This document shows positions 18,631-30,395 of a stretch of DNA of 64,000 nucleotides, piece after piece. A model generated the notes under the pieces. It made no database searches. It had not been told where the DNA came from and was given only the letters and a program-made list of their open reading frames with translations. Position 1 is the first letter of the stretch. Each line of letters opens with the position of its first letter. The stretch is from Mixophyes australis (lineage: Eukaryota > Chordata > Amphibia > Anura > Limnodynastidae), in the NCBI GenBank assembly GCA_036250195.1, contig JAVHZZ010000006.1, forward strand, positions 171,413,624 to 171,477,623, written 5' to 3'. A program made the translations under genes and the position numbers.

Positions 18631-20053
18631 AAAGTCACTCACTAACACCTTTCAGCTACCAGCTAACATAAAACACACACTCTAAACATACACAGCCACA
18701 AACAACAAACACAAACTCACAATAATACATACAGGGATATAGTTTTGGTGAATTTGGTAGCCACACAGACTTCTCTATGAGGCGTTCTGGCATTATAACT
18801 CAATACGGATGGATTGCTGGGAATTTAGGATTGCTGATATATGAAAATGTTACGTTTAAGGGCACTTATGATGCTGCACCAAACTTAATATATTATATTA
18901 TAATTAGTCCTTATGGATGATTAGATATTCATGTATTTATGTGTATTACTCTATGGATATTGCAAAAGCCTTTCCAAGAGTTTAAAAGGAATGCTCTCTC
19001 TTTATATACCCCCTTGGGTAGTGCGCTCCTCTCAGGCACTCCGTTTATTAAATTGCTAATGGTGCTGGTTCTTGCTGTATTTTAAATTGTCCAAACATGA
19101 AACAATTTTATTTGTTTATAAATTGGAAGATCTAACACCCACGTACACAGAAATACATTGTATTCATATACTGGGTGATAAAAACATCACCCAGTTATAA
19201 AAAAAAGAGCAAATAAAAACCCTCCTCAAAAAAAATTATACAATGCAGAATGACAGGCTGCTGCGGCGCTGCACGATGTACTAACCCCAGCAATGGCTCC
19301 TGTATTGTTCATGTTGCTCCTCTGGGCGGCAGGACATCTCCAGCACCTCCTACATGGTTGGTTCTTCCTCCCACATGAGTCGTCTACCGATGACATCACG
19401 CGCATGTGCAGAGAGCCGCAGTCGCGTCTGGGCTCTCTGCAATTTCAATCAGCGGACCTGGAACCTGGCACTCGGAACAGCGGACTAGGTGGGGGCGTGG
19501 CTTACCAGCGTCGGGGCCTACCGGTGGATAGTCCGGCTCACCGGCAGGCCAGTCCGATGCTGCTTGTAGTGCTAAAAGTTGTTTTAAATACTGCTGACAA
19601 ATATGGCTTTTGACAGCCAGAAAAATTACTGCAAAAGAATGAGGAATAAGGGACACTCCAAAAGCACTTGGCGTGCCAGAAATTGAAAAAAACCCTCCTC
19701 TATCCTCCTCTTACTGCTGTAACAATTTTTTATTAAGATTAGAATTGTATTGAATAGAAACAATAATGTGTCCAATTACTGCTCTGTTCCTGCGCTAATA
19801 TAGGCTGTGACCTAACCCTGCTCTCTCCCTCTGTCAAATGGCGATGGATTGCTGTGGAGGCTGGTATTTATGCTTTTCAAATCTCGCGAGAACCGAGCTC
19901 AGAAATACGAATACGTCACGATGACGTTTTGCCTCGATTTCGATTTCGAATGGACGGGAGAGTACCGAGCATGCTCGGCTCAGTACTCGGATAGGCTAAA
20001 TTCAGATGAATTCGGATCTCGGGGAATCGAGCCCGCCCATCTCTATTTAAAAT

Positions 20054-20692
20054 AGTGGAATCATACGCTGATTGCACCTCATATTATTATAATGGTAAAT
20101 ACTCAAAAAAAAAATCAAGAGTGGATTGTAAGGGCATAAACAGAAATGTGCTTTTTATCTGGCTATATACCTTCAGTGCCATGTATACTATAAGCTACTA
20201 TTTCTACTCGAATTATGTAACCATGCTGTGCTAGCGGAATCAGATCTGTACATTTGCATTATTACCTTATATATTCACAGTATAGGAAGTCATTGTTCAG
20301 ATAACTTCTATATAAGAATGAGTTAACCAAAGAAATTGCCAGCCTCACATTGGGACCAGATTGCATTGATGGTGTCCAGAAGACTTCTCCCTAAAGACTT
20401 AAGGTGTCGAAATGACAGCTGGGCTCCTTGACTGCGATCACTGGGTCTGATTCATCAACGCACGCATAGGAAGCGCAACGTGCATTTGTTTAAAAACGCG
20501 TATGCATGTAAATTGGCTCTGCATACTCCCGAACAAGACACAGATCTGAAGATATGTGCGCTGATGAAGTTGAGTATAGGTCTGCTGTGGTCTACTACAA
20601 GACAATGCAGGATATGTACACTGCCTATGTGGAATATACTTTCGCAAAAGCACAGAAAAAAAAATCTTTTGAATTAATGTCACCTGTTAATC
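20054..20692. other. non-coding stretch, possible MITE end near 20446
   Basis: 'tctgattcatcaacgcacg' near 20447 resembles the ends of common frog MITEs, but I find no matching inverted end. The rest is unrecognised. Some of it may be the 3' flank of the old provirus. Confidence 0.35.
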
Positions 20693-20903
20693 ATACTTGC
20701 CAACTTTGGCAGCAAGATCTCCGGAAGGGGCCTCCGTCATGGGGCTGTGGCAACGCAAATAGCGTCTTTAGGATGAGGTGTTTAGCCACGCCTCCACCTA
20801 CTTCACCAACGAAGAAGTCAGGATGCGGAAGGTTGCCCTGTTCTCTTGGGAGCCCGGGAGAACTCCCAAAATTCTGAAGTCTCCCTGACATTCCAGGAGA
20901 CGG
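20693..20903. mobile_element. diverged hAT MITE of the CATACTTGCCAAC type
   Basis: Starts catacttgccaac and has GGAGA/TCTCC-rich inner ends like the intact copy at 48681-48939. The right end is degraded. Confidence 0.6.
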
Positions 20904-21224
20904 AATGACAAATAATTAAATGACAAAATGACAAATGACAGTTATAATGACAAGATAGTTAAAAAAATATATATTTTTTTTATTTTCACAAAATACATTT
21001 ATTAGGAGGATCTGAAAGTCTACTGAATATAAAATAAATGTTTACAGTTTCTCCAGATTGTAAACACATATTTACTATTATGCTTCATATCTGCATTTGG
21101 CACTATATAATATAGCTGGTAATAGGGTTCAACAATATATTTTAGCTGTCAATGAGGCATGTCAAATTTCACATACCTGCTTGTCCATTATTCACTGAAG
21201 GGGCCCAACATGATTTCTGCCCAG
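20904..21224. other. AT-rich stretch, nothing recognised
   Basis: Simple AT-rich runs; no gene or repeat boundary visible. Confidence 0.4.
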
Positions 21225-21410
21225 AGCCCCAATTTGTATTAAAGTGTGGATTTTGCAACTCGACTTTGCAGGGATAATTTAAAATGACAATGGCTTTAAA
21301 GGCTTTAAACTTGCCTTTAAAGCCATTGCCGTTTTAAATTTCCCCTACAAAGTTGCCGAATATCGTAGATTTGCAAAATCCGCACTTTAATACGTTTATC
21401 CCCAAATCTG
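21225..21410. mobile_element. palindromic MITE of about 185 bp
   Basis: 'gtattaaagtgtggattttgca' type left arm and its complement on the right, with 'ggctttaaaggc' near the centre. The two arms fold into one long hairpin. Ends are CCCC/GGGG-type but the exact target duplication is unclear. Confidence 0.65.
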
Positions 21411-22188
21411 GTTACACGAGCATTGGTGCATTTCATCTTAAGGAGAAACAAATGTTTATGACTCCTTACAAGTAATTGTCCTGCTATTTTTCCAACAGAT
21501 GTCCAAGAGAGCAGTTCTTGCTGATATTAGTAGGACAAATGCCATCATTTTTTTAGATTCCTTATCTTGCAGCCCGTCTTTGTGTATCACCGAGGCACCA
21601 AGACAGTAATTTGAAATATGTTGTGCATTATATAGATATTGTTGATAAAGAGAATCATATCACACACACACTTATTCATGTCTTTACTAAACACAATGAT
21701 TGAACACTCACTGTCTTTGTTGGGGAAAAAATATGTGAACCTTTAGACTTAGAAACTGGTGACACCTCATTTAACAGCAATGACTTCAACCAGACGTTTT
21801 CTATAGCTGTATATCAATTCCAGACATCAGCTTATGTATTCTGACAAATTCCACTTTTCAAAACTGCTTTAAACCATTGGAATTTTGAACTTTCTTGCAT
21901 AATATAAAGTAAATGTTGCACAACTACATCATTTATAAAAAAGTATTTGCAAATAAACTCCATATTATATTCTAAATTGTATTAAATATCAAGCAGATTC
22001 AATCAGGGCCAGGGCAAGGGGTACATGGGAGAGACAGCTTCCTTTGTCACAACAAGTGTTGTTCTTCCAGTTAATACAATTCATGTATTTCCTATTTTGG
22101 AATATCAACAGGAGAACTGTTTTTGCAATGTGTAGTCCGAACCTGACGCCAAGGATGATTATCTGGTTTTCCATACCTTTTTAGATTA
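21411..22188. other. non-coding stretch, nothing recognised
   Basis: AT-rich sequence without visible repeat structure. Confidence 0.4.
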
Positions 22189-22196
22189 ATTTAAAG

Positions 22197-22546
22197 CACG
22201 GTGGCTAAGTGGTTAGCACTTCTGCTTCACAGCGCTGGGGGTCATGAGTTCAATTCCTGACCATGGCCTTATCTATGTGGAGTTTGCATGTTCTTCCCGT
22301 GTTTGCGTGGGTTTCTTCCGGGTGCTCCGGTTTCCTCCCACACTCCAAAAACATACTAATAGGTTAATTGGCTGCTATCAAAATTGACCCTAGTTTGTCT
22401 CTGTCTGTCTGTTTGTGTGTGTGTATGTTAGGGAATTTAGACTGTAAGCTCCAATGGGGCAGGGACTGATGTGAATGAGTTCTCTGTACAGCGCTGCGGA
22501 ATCAGTGGCGCTATATAAATAAATGGTGATGATGATGGTGATGATG
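22197..22546 (+). mobile_element. SINE-like interspersed repeat (350 bp) with tRNA-like head
   Basis: Begins cacggtggctaagtggttag, with a tRNA-like box A and a box B-like gagttcaattcctgacc, as expected for RNA polymerase III promoters. The body has ggtttcctcccacactcc and the tail gcgctatataaataaatg followed by (GAT)n. Flanked by ATTTAAAG on both sides (22189-22196, 22547-22554). A minus-strand copy is split at 31871-32033 and 34219-34406. Confidence 0.85.
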
Positions 22547-22554
22547 ATTTAAAG

Positions 22555-23530
22555 GCATCGGTACACAGTGAAGGAGAAAATGAAAGCCCTATAGCCGGTG
22601 CTGGCGGAATGCTGTAAGCCCGATAGGAGGGCGCTGCACGTACCAGGGCGCCCCACCACCTCGTCCAAGAATATATTTTTTTCAGCACTGTCACATTCTC
22701 CCTTAATCTCTGAGTCCCCGCTCTGAACAAAGCAGGGATCAGAATAGGTGCTCTGGTGTGGAGGAGCGGTGCATGTGTAGTTAAGGTCCAGAAGGGCTTC
22801 ACTACGCTTACGCAAACTGACAGCAGGGGCCCTGGAAATGTCACCGCCTACAACAACGTTGAAGCAACTGAGGCCTATTAGAATGGGTAGAGTATGGCAT
22901 TTTTGCCTTGGGAGCCAAGCACCTTGTTTCTGTCTAGCGATTTTTTAAGAGTGTAAGACTACAGTGTTAACGTCAAGATTGTCACTAATAGTTGTGGATG
23001 GAACAAACTTCAATTACCAGAAGATGCCTGAAGGAAATGTTTGATGCTCTGAGATTGATAGGAGAGCTTTGACATCAGTGAAAGAAACAGTTTTCTCTTT
23101 CAGTGGTGGATTTAGGCTACTCTGGGCCCTTGTCAGCAATCAAATCATGAACCCCAAAATAATTTAGCATGTTCTATGCTAGATTACTCACACTCACCTT
23201 GGAACACTGATGAGGTTTTACAGATGATATTCACCTTGTGTGTAAAGACAAGGACAAAAACATTAACCCTATTTGACCTTAATATATTCCACCACCCCTC
23301 TCATAAGTCAGTATTTCATGACACTTTATCAGCTGCAGCTACTGTACATAGGATTACCACCTGGCTGACATTTTACCAACCTGACCAGTAAAATGTCAAT
23401 CTGTGTTAGTGAGGCAGAGACATAAGAAACATATTTTGCATTCAGTGGTAGCATCCATAACTATATACAGTAAAGCCAGTTCAGCCAGACACTGCAGATA
23501 TTTGGTGCCACTAATTCAGCAGCATCAAGG
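22555..23530. other. non-coding stretch, nothing recognised
   Basis: No reading frame with family features and no terminal repeats seen. Confidence 0.4.
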
Positions 23531-23538
23531 ATCATTAG

Positions 23539-24081
23539 TAGAAATGTTCACTGACCCCTGTGTCTTGGTTTTGGTTTTGGAACTTGATTTACGTTGTGTT
23601 TTGGTTTTGGTTGTGGCAAAACTGCCCTTGCGTGTTTTGGTTTTGGACCTGATTTTTTTCTAAAATCCCTATTTTTATTTGCTAAAATCACATATTTCGG
23701 CTCTTTTTTTAATCCTTGCATTATTATTAACCTTAATAACATTAATTTCCAATTATTTCCAGTCAATTTTTGTCAAGTGACAAGAACACTGCTACTCCTC
23801 CTGTTTCTGTGTGAGTAATGGCACTGAGCAATGTCACTGGAGACTGGAGAGTGATAAGAACACTGCTACCCTGTTTCTGTGTGAGCAATGGCGCCTGATC
23901 TCCTGGGGAGGGAGGTACTTATGGAATCCAAAACCCGCGAGATCCGACATCGCAACAATGACGTTTTGGCTCGATTCAGATCCGAGGACAAGCAAAAGTA
24001 ATGAGCCGGCTCACGAGCCTTCTCAGATTCCCTAATTTCGGGTGGGCTCGGTTTTCAGAAAACCGGGCCTGAGCATCTCTT
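23539..24081. mobile_element. short hAT element of the TAGAGATG type (543 bp)
   Basis: Left end tagaaatgttcactgacccc with ttttggttttgg runs, and right end gagcatctctt, match the ends of the 13141-20045 element. Exact 8-bp duplication ATCATTAG (23531-23538, 24082-24089). No coding capacity. Confidence 0.88.
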
Positions 24082-24089
24082 ATCATTAG

Positions 24090-24944
24090 CAATGGATTTT
24101 AAACTACTTCAGTGTTGCAAGGAACTACGTGTTGTTTTACTCATTAGCCATTGCAGGTGCAGCAGTATATCTCTGCTAATGTCTCCCAGCTTATTTGGGT
24201 CTGTGTTACTCTGGCAGAGAAGTGGTAACTGCCAGATCATAATAACACAAAGTGACTTTACTTTCAATGCAGGTCTTGTTCTTCCCTCAAGTAAGCTGTC
24301 ACCCCTGTTCTTGTCACCTTGTGCAGCCAAGGACCTGCAAGTTCATGTAGAAGGTAGAAGATTGATGTTGTGACATTCCCACTGCCCACGCTGGCTCCAG
24401 TATTTTGCAGGCTGCATTAATAAGGTGCTAGGTTATGGGTTGTGTGGAGGGAGCTACTTAGGTTGTATGCAACGCTTTGAGGACTCTCGACAGAGATGCC
24501 CCCCTCCCCCCAAATACTTAACAATGCACTTGTAACAACAGCATAATAAATTCTGTCTCCATGAGAATGTCTTAGAATCCTATGCAGGATAGATTAACAA
24601 TCAGTATATCACAGAGCTGATTTGTATTTCACTTGCATGGTTATCTCCTTTATATGCAGAAAACTTTTTCGTATTGCATACTGTGCGAGATATATTTAAT
24701 ACACTGCAGTGGTGTATATATAAGCACATAATTGGTTTTCAGCAAGCCTTGGTTTCTCATTACGTGCAGACAAATGTATTCTGTTTATAGTTTGGAAATT
24801 GGGATTCCGAATGAAGTGAATATCGTGTCTCATTTTCTTGGAGTGAGGGGTTTCTTCAAACATAATGGATAACATTCTGAAACAATCACATATTTGTATA
24901 GTTAGGAGAGAACAGGAGACTAGACATGAAAAAAATGACATGAA
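24090..24944. other. non-coding stretch, nothing recognised
   Basis: No repeat boundary or gene recognised. Confidence 0.4.
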
Positions 24945-25118
24945 GGGGTATATTTACTAAACTGCAGGTTTGAAAAGTGGAGACGTTGCCTATAGCAACC
25001 AATCAGATTCTAGCTGTCATTTTGTAGAATGTGCTAAGTAAATGATAACTAGAATCTGATTGGTTGCTATAGGCAACATCTCCACCTTTTCAAACCTACA
25101 GTTTAGTAAATATATCCC
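24945..25118. mobile_element. palindromic TA-type MITE (174 bp)
   Basis: ggggtatatttactaaactg to cagtttagtaaatatatccc with the two cctatagcaaccaatcag / ctgattggttgctatagg arms. Full-length; flanks do not show a clear duplication. Confidence 0.85.
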
Positions 25119-25284
25119 AAAGTCTCCTTAAATAGTGATCAAGTATAACGCATACAAACCTATACCCTTGTATATCTGTTCTCAACTGGCTTCTTCATAT
25201 AGCTGTATCTATACTTAAACACCAGTGGACGGTAACATGAATCTTATTTACACTTTATTGTACATAGAGTTGGCTGTATTACTT

Positions 25285-25381
25285 TTACATATCTCCCAAC
25301 CGTCTCGATTTAGAAGGCTACGTCCCGCCATTCAGATTGGGGCAGCTTTGTCCCACGAGTGGGAAAGTTGGGAGATATGTA
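25285..25381. mobile_element. short MITE with ACATATCTCCCAAC ends
   Basis: Left acatatctcccaac and right gttgggagatatgt are perfect 14-bp inverted repeats about 97 bp apart. No clear target duplication. Similar single ends occur near 34970 and 58912. Confidence 0.7.
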
Positions 25382-26298
25382 TCATACACAGCAATATATA
25401 GTGCTTGCTTTGTATATGTAAATAGTCTGAGGTGATACTCCTATCACATTGATAATCACTACAAAATACCTTGCTTTTACACATCTCTGTCTCTATGGTC
25501 CATCCAGTGTTTTTTAAGGTGGTAGCCTACCCTCCACTTGGGAAACACCACCTCTAGGAGTGTTCAAATAATTGTGAACTCAAATAATGAAAAATTCTGA
25601 AGACATGCACTGTGCAAAACTTGAAATGTTTTATCAAAGTCCAGCCTCCTATCACTTTAGTAGGACCCCTTTCAGTAAAAAAAAACTTTTCAATATTTCA
25701 TCTAAAATACTTCTTGGTTTAGGCTCATATGTGGCTTGCATTAATAAGGAGAGTGAAGGAACATCAGGACTCTGCTCATCTCTGCCAAAGTACAACATGG
25801 AGATGCAAAACCGGTCCCATTGAAAGTACAGGACAAGATCTGAAGACCACCAGCTCTGGTGCAAGGGTGAAAATGGTCATGTGTCCCTTTGCACAGTAGG
25901 AAACACTCTAAAAATTCTCCCACCCCCCTTTATCGCATTAAACTAACCTCGCTCAACAAAATGTAACACTGTTTATGCACTGCTCTACAGCATGAGGTGT
26001 ATTAGAGTGCCAACTTTGTACTTCACAAGCAAAGTCTTTACTCTACCCAACTCGATTTCTCTCACATGTACCCCCATTCTCTCCTTACATACACACCTGC
26101 CTTTACTCTATGGTTTTACTTTTGCACTTTCAGTTCTCTTGACACCATTGACTTCACCCATCACAACTGGATCTCTGAGTCCACCCCCACCACATTGCTC
26201 AGGACAATCCAACGGACTCGCAAAAGAGAAACATGATCTAAATCGACCACACCTAGCATGTAACCAGTGTATAATCATTTCACCCACTGTTCCATACA
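25382..26298. other. non-coding stretch, nothing recognised
   Basis: No gene or repeat boundary recognised. Confidence 0.4.
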
Positions 26299-26365
26299 AC
26301 AGGGCTGGATGAAGGCTTTGGAGGACCTAAGACAATGTGCCCCTATGGTCTAAAATTAAGGTTAT
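26299..26365. repeat. truncated hAT end fragment
   Basis: cagggctggatgaaggcttt and the following ctaaaattaag match the left end of the 32034-34218 element (cagctggattaaggcttt). The rest is missing. Confidence 0.5.
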
Positions 26366-27189
26366 AGAGAGAGAAAAACTGAGCTATTGTTACCCTCACA
26401 TCTTTTTCATCGCCCCTACGTTAGCCAGTGCCAATCATAAGTGGAGTTATGAATCCAGATTTCTGGCATTATGAACTCCAGGGGGTATGCATTCTCCTGG
26501 ATGGTTACCTTCCAGATTCCTGCCTCAGATAGATCCCTCCAAAGTTTAGTGTTAACTGTCTAAATATCGGATATAATCAAATGTTCTTCAGTTTTTTAGT
26601 TGTTTAATTTCTTTCTGTTGGTCTATTGATTCCTGACGAGTCACTTTCAACTTTTTTCTTAAATTGGTTGAGTCAGTGAATGTTGTATTTTACACTTCTC
26701 CGTTATTTTTAACTATGATTATAATCCTAGAAGTGGCATATACAAAAATAAACCACAAAATGTATAAAGGTATTTCTTGAATTCATTTAGCTGCACCCCC
26801 ACATACACACACCACCTCTTCCTTAGCTATTATTTTTATAGTTTTGTGAGCTATGGAAGCCCCATATTTTGATAAGATGATCCGGTGTTGGACCTGGGCA
26901 TACAAAGCTCTATAATTTAAGGTACATTCATTTGAAAATAATTTCACAAAAACACACAAATTGGGTCTTATTCATTTCTGCATGTACATCCATTTGCGCA
27001 GCGAATCTTTCGCGAAATAGCTCTGCAGATGCTCAGAAATGGACATTATGCCAATGAACACAACTGCATGCAATTCATGTCTGAAGGCAAATGGTATTTA
27101 CAATTCCCTAGGACTTGAAACTAAAGGCATTCTGATGCAGATGCTGCTGATTCAAGTACTGTTTTTGTCGTAATACGCTTGTTTTCAGC
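26366..27189. other. non-coding stretch, nothing certain
   Basis: 'gggtcttattcatttctgc' at about 26965 resembles a frog MITE end, but I cannot find its partner. Confidence 0.35.
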
Positions 27190-28740
27190 CAGGGGTGGGC
27201 TGGGCTGGGAAAGCAAAAAAAAGACTATTTTGGGCCGGTGCAGGGACTGGCTGATGTCTATGACCTGGTGGCTCTCCCCTCCTCCAGGACCAGCCACCTT
27301 CCATCATTGATGGTGGATCCTTCCGATCTGCCCCCCCCTCCTTCCTCTATGTGTAGTCTATCTACGAGAGACCGGGTGTCACGTGGGACGCACGCCACGT
27401 GAGAGGTGCCGCCCTATGTGTGAAGAGCAGCAAGACCACACAGCACACACGGATGGAACAAAGTAAGTGTTTGTGTGTGTGTGTGGGAAGGTTATGTTAA
27501 TATAATGTGTGTGTGAGGGGGTGAATATGGTAATATAATGTGTGAGGGGGGAGTATGTTAATATAACGTGTGAGAGAAGGGGAGGTCTTAATATAGTGTT
27601 GGAGCTGGCTATTTAATGGTGGAGTGAAGGGGGAGGCTAATTATTTAATGGGAGCTATTTTATTTGTTGGGTTATGGTGGGACAATTTAATTTAATAGTG
27701 GGGCCTATCAATTTATGATGGGGTGATTGGACATTTAATTTAATGTTGGGGTGGTTTGGGAGCTATTAATTGAATGTGAGCTGTTTGGGGAAAATTAGGT
27801 CTATTTATTGTCAGGAGCAGCGGCTGTCTCGGGCACCACCGTGACTCACTTCCTACTTGGGTAAACGTCCCGGCCGTCTCCATGACGACCGGGGCATCAC
27901 TTTCGGTTACTCGGGCCCGACCATTGCCAAGGCAACGGCCGGACGCCGAGTGTAGCAAGCGGTGCGCCCCGGCAAGTGATGCACCCTGGCGCATGCGCTA
28001 GGATAGCCTGCGGGCTAATTAATGTCGGTAAAGTAATCAATTAGCCTAAACCTGATTGGCCAAAGTCTGTATATAAGCAGGGAGGGCTTAGCCTCCCTGT
28101 CGGTTATAGCATCCAGTTTGCCTGTCAGCTAACCTGCTCCTGTATCATGTTGGTGACAACCTGTGGATTGATTTCTTGTGTATGACCCCTGCCTGGACTT
28201 TTGACTCTGCCTGTTTGCCAGTAACCCTTAACCTTTCAGCCTGTACCTTGGGACTTGCTACCGTGCCTGTGACCCCGACTTTTGGCGTGTTTACCAACTA
28301 TTCCTGCTTGCAAGTGACCTCTGACCTCGGCTAGTTTACTGGATTCGCTGTCTGCCATTACTCTTCATTCCTGGGTTCTCCGCAGCCGGTAGCGATCTCA
28401 CGACCCTCCGTTAGACTGCAGCCAAGTCTGTCCCCACCACTAGGGGCAACAGTGAACACCAGACTTTCGGAGCAGACTCCGGGTTTTGTGGTATTGGCTG
28501 ATGGAGTTCCTAACACTTATTAAATGTGAATATGAATTATTAAATGACAGTGGTGGTTGCGAGATATAGCATTTACGTGTAATAAATATACCTATTTATT
28601 TATTGCCGGGGTTGTTGAGTTTCTAATATAATATGGGTGGGAGGTAGCCTATTAATTTAATAGCTGACTGTGGGACTGAGCTAGTTATTTAATGGTGGGT
28701 GCTATTTAATAATTTTCTTTGGTACCAAGCTACTCTGCTG
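27190..28740 (-). mobile_element. relative of the CAGTGTCGGACTGG hAT family, split by a solo LTR
   Basis: Left end caggggtgggctgg is near the family terminus. 27450-27800 and 28521-28730 carry the family's AT/G-rich periodic units (taatttaatg...ggggtgg) in the same order and orientation as 35940-36250. The solo LTR 27809-28515 interrupts it. The right end is not found. Confidence 0.65.
27809..28515 (+). repeat. solo LTR of a gypsy-type element (707 bp)
   Basis: TGTCAGGAGC to CCTAACA, flanked by TTTAT and CTTAT (4 of 5 match). Contains ATTGCCAAGGCAAC (27923-27936, RFX-like), GCGCATGCGC (27989-27998, NRF1-like), an inverted CCAAT (about 28054-28058), TATATAAG (28070-28077) and inverted repeat AGGGAGG/CCTCCCT (28079-28098), then CGGTTATAGC. 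No internal coding sequence, so it was left by LTR-LTR recombination. Confidence 0.85.
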
Positions 28741-29566
28741 CTGTGATAAAAATTTCTTGGTCCTCACTCTTCAAGCATTCTTGGAAGTGTAGTTTAAAAC
28801 AATCAAGGCATATACATCAATTAATAAAAAATATGTAAAAAACTTTCAACATTAAAGAAATGCCTTTTTCAAATAATGCAGCATTTTTTCAATGTTATCT
28901 AAAGGTTTTTTAACCCTTGATTCATAGGCAAAGTGATAAAAAGCCCTAAACTGGGTATTTTCATTGGCTTTAGCGCTGTTCGTCCTTTGATAAATATGCC
29001 CCACAGTGGGAAATTTGGATGAAGTGCTTTTTGTACTCTGGTGAAAAGGTCCCATTGAAGGGTTTGCATCTTCAAAACAGTATAGGAGAGTAAGGGCCCT
29101 GTTAGTAATTAATCATTCATTAGGAAGCCTAAGCTCCTACTAGGGACTACTTTTATGTACATTTTTTTTAACAACTGAGGGGAAAGGGAGCCCAAACCAT
29201 TATCTTGCCTAGTGCCCCATTATTTCTTAATCAGAATCTGGACCATGGAATTTTGCTAGCCAGATGAGATAGTGTTGTTATTTAAAAAAGAAAAGAAAAA
29301 AAATGGTAGATATGTCTTTTAACAACTTAAAGCTGTGACAAACTTTAAAGTCTGAGCACATGAGGCACAATTAACGTGATTGCAAATGCAAATTAGAGGA
29401 ACTGCCATTAGAACGTGACAGACCAGATTGTGCACAAGTGTAAGAATAGTTAGTTACACCAACTGCATATGTTTCCCCTGCATGAATAAATACACTGAAA
29501 ACTATTCACACAGGGGTTAGGAGCCTAACTTTTCCGGGTTCATATGCCTTATGGGCAACTCTTCGT
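28741..29566. other. non-coding stretch, nothing recognised
   Basis: No gene or repeat boundary recognised. Confidence 0.4.
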
Positions 29567-29880
29567 GCCTGAGTCATTAAAGAAAGTAAGGCAAATAAAG
29601 GAGTAAATGTTCTCCTGGACAAACCATGTTACAATGCAAGGGGTGCAAATGAGTTTATTAATTTGCACATAAGTTAAATACTGGCTTTTTATCTAGCACA
29701 GAAATACTAGATAGATTTATATTTACACTGCAATTTAAAGTTGATCAAGAACATTCCCTATCCCAACAATAAATCTGTCTCCACATTATACATTTACCTC
29801 CCCCTCCAATGCAACATGGTTTTGCCCAGGTGCAAAGTTGCTCCTTTTTTGTGATTTACTCTCCTTAATGACTCAGGCCC
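29567..29880. mobile_element. MITE with GCCTGAGTCATTAA ends (copy 1)
   Basis: Left gtgcctgagtcattaaag and right (reverse complement) gggcctgagtcattaagg. Interior shares aagttgatc, ctccccctccaa and catggttttgc with the copy at 53885-54159. Confidence 0.75.
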
Positions 29881-29934
29881 ATTGTGTTTATCTGTAAATG
29901 TCTTGAAGTAAATGTAATTATTAGCACTGGTGGG

Positions 29935-30337
29935 CAGGGCCGGATTAGGGGAATGGAGGCCCCTGGGCTAAGGGGGCCTCCATTCCCCTGTGAGGGCCCC
30001 CCGCCCCCTCTCCCAGTGATCCGAGCCGCCCCTCCCCTCCCCGGTGATCCGAGCCGCCCCTCCCCCGGCACTTGCCTCCTTCTCCTCCTTCCCCGGCGCG
30101 CTGTACACTCTTTACTGAGGAGATCTCGTGAGAGTGAGACTCGCGAGATCTCCCCAGTAAGGAGAATACAGCGCGCCGGGGAAGTACTGCAGTGAAAGTG
30201 CTCAGCAGTACTGATCGGCCCGGGGGCGTCCCCGCCCCCGACCAATCAATACTGCTGCTGAGCACATTCAAGGGCCCCCTGGATGCCATAGGCCCCTGGG
30301 CTGTAGCCCAGTTAGCTCTATGGTTAATCCGGCCCTG
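29935..30337. mobile_element. hAT MITE with CAGGGCCGGATTA ends (403 bp)
   Basis: Left cagggccggattaggg and right gttaatccggccctg are inverted repeats with exact 8-bp duplication CTGGTGGG (29927-29934, 30338-30345). GC-rich, with an internal inverted repeat (ccccggcgcgctgta... and its partner near 30170). Confidence 0.93.
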
Positions 30338-30395
30338 CTGGTGGGAGACGGAGTACTGTTTCATACAAAAAGGATATTGAAAGGAATGTGTAAAG

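Larger units (their letters stand above)
17028..19562 (+). mobile_element. non-autonomous hAT element, 2,535 bp, nested in the large hAT
   Basis: Ends CAGTGTCGGACTGG and (reverse complement) CAGCATCGGACTGG. Flanked by exact 8-bp CTTGTAGT (17020-17027, 19563-19570). It contains a diverged array of AT-rich roughly 45-bp units (17400-17760), a 33-bp minisatellite (about 17880-18010) and the nested palindromic MITEs. No transposase is seen. Relatives lie at 27190-28740, 32034-34218, 35126-36634 and 63340-63760. Confidence 0.92.
13141..20045 (-). mobile_element. large hAT transposon (6,905 bp) with BED-finger transposase remnant
   Basis: Ends are TAGAGATG and CATCTCTA, an 8-bp inverted pair. They are flanked by the exact 8-bp duplication TTTAAAAT (13133-13140, 20046-20053), the hAT hallmark. 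Subterminal sequence has runs of TTTTGG at the left end and a GAGCCGAG-rich right end. Its transposase is on the minus strand. About 110-bp subterminal tandem units occur beside 16910 and 19570 (the 30396-31815 copy has two). The element hosts another hAT insertion at 17028-19562, so its own length is about 4.4 kb. Confidence 0.93.
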
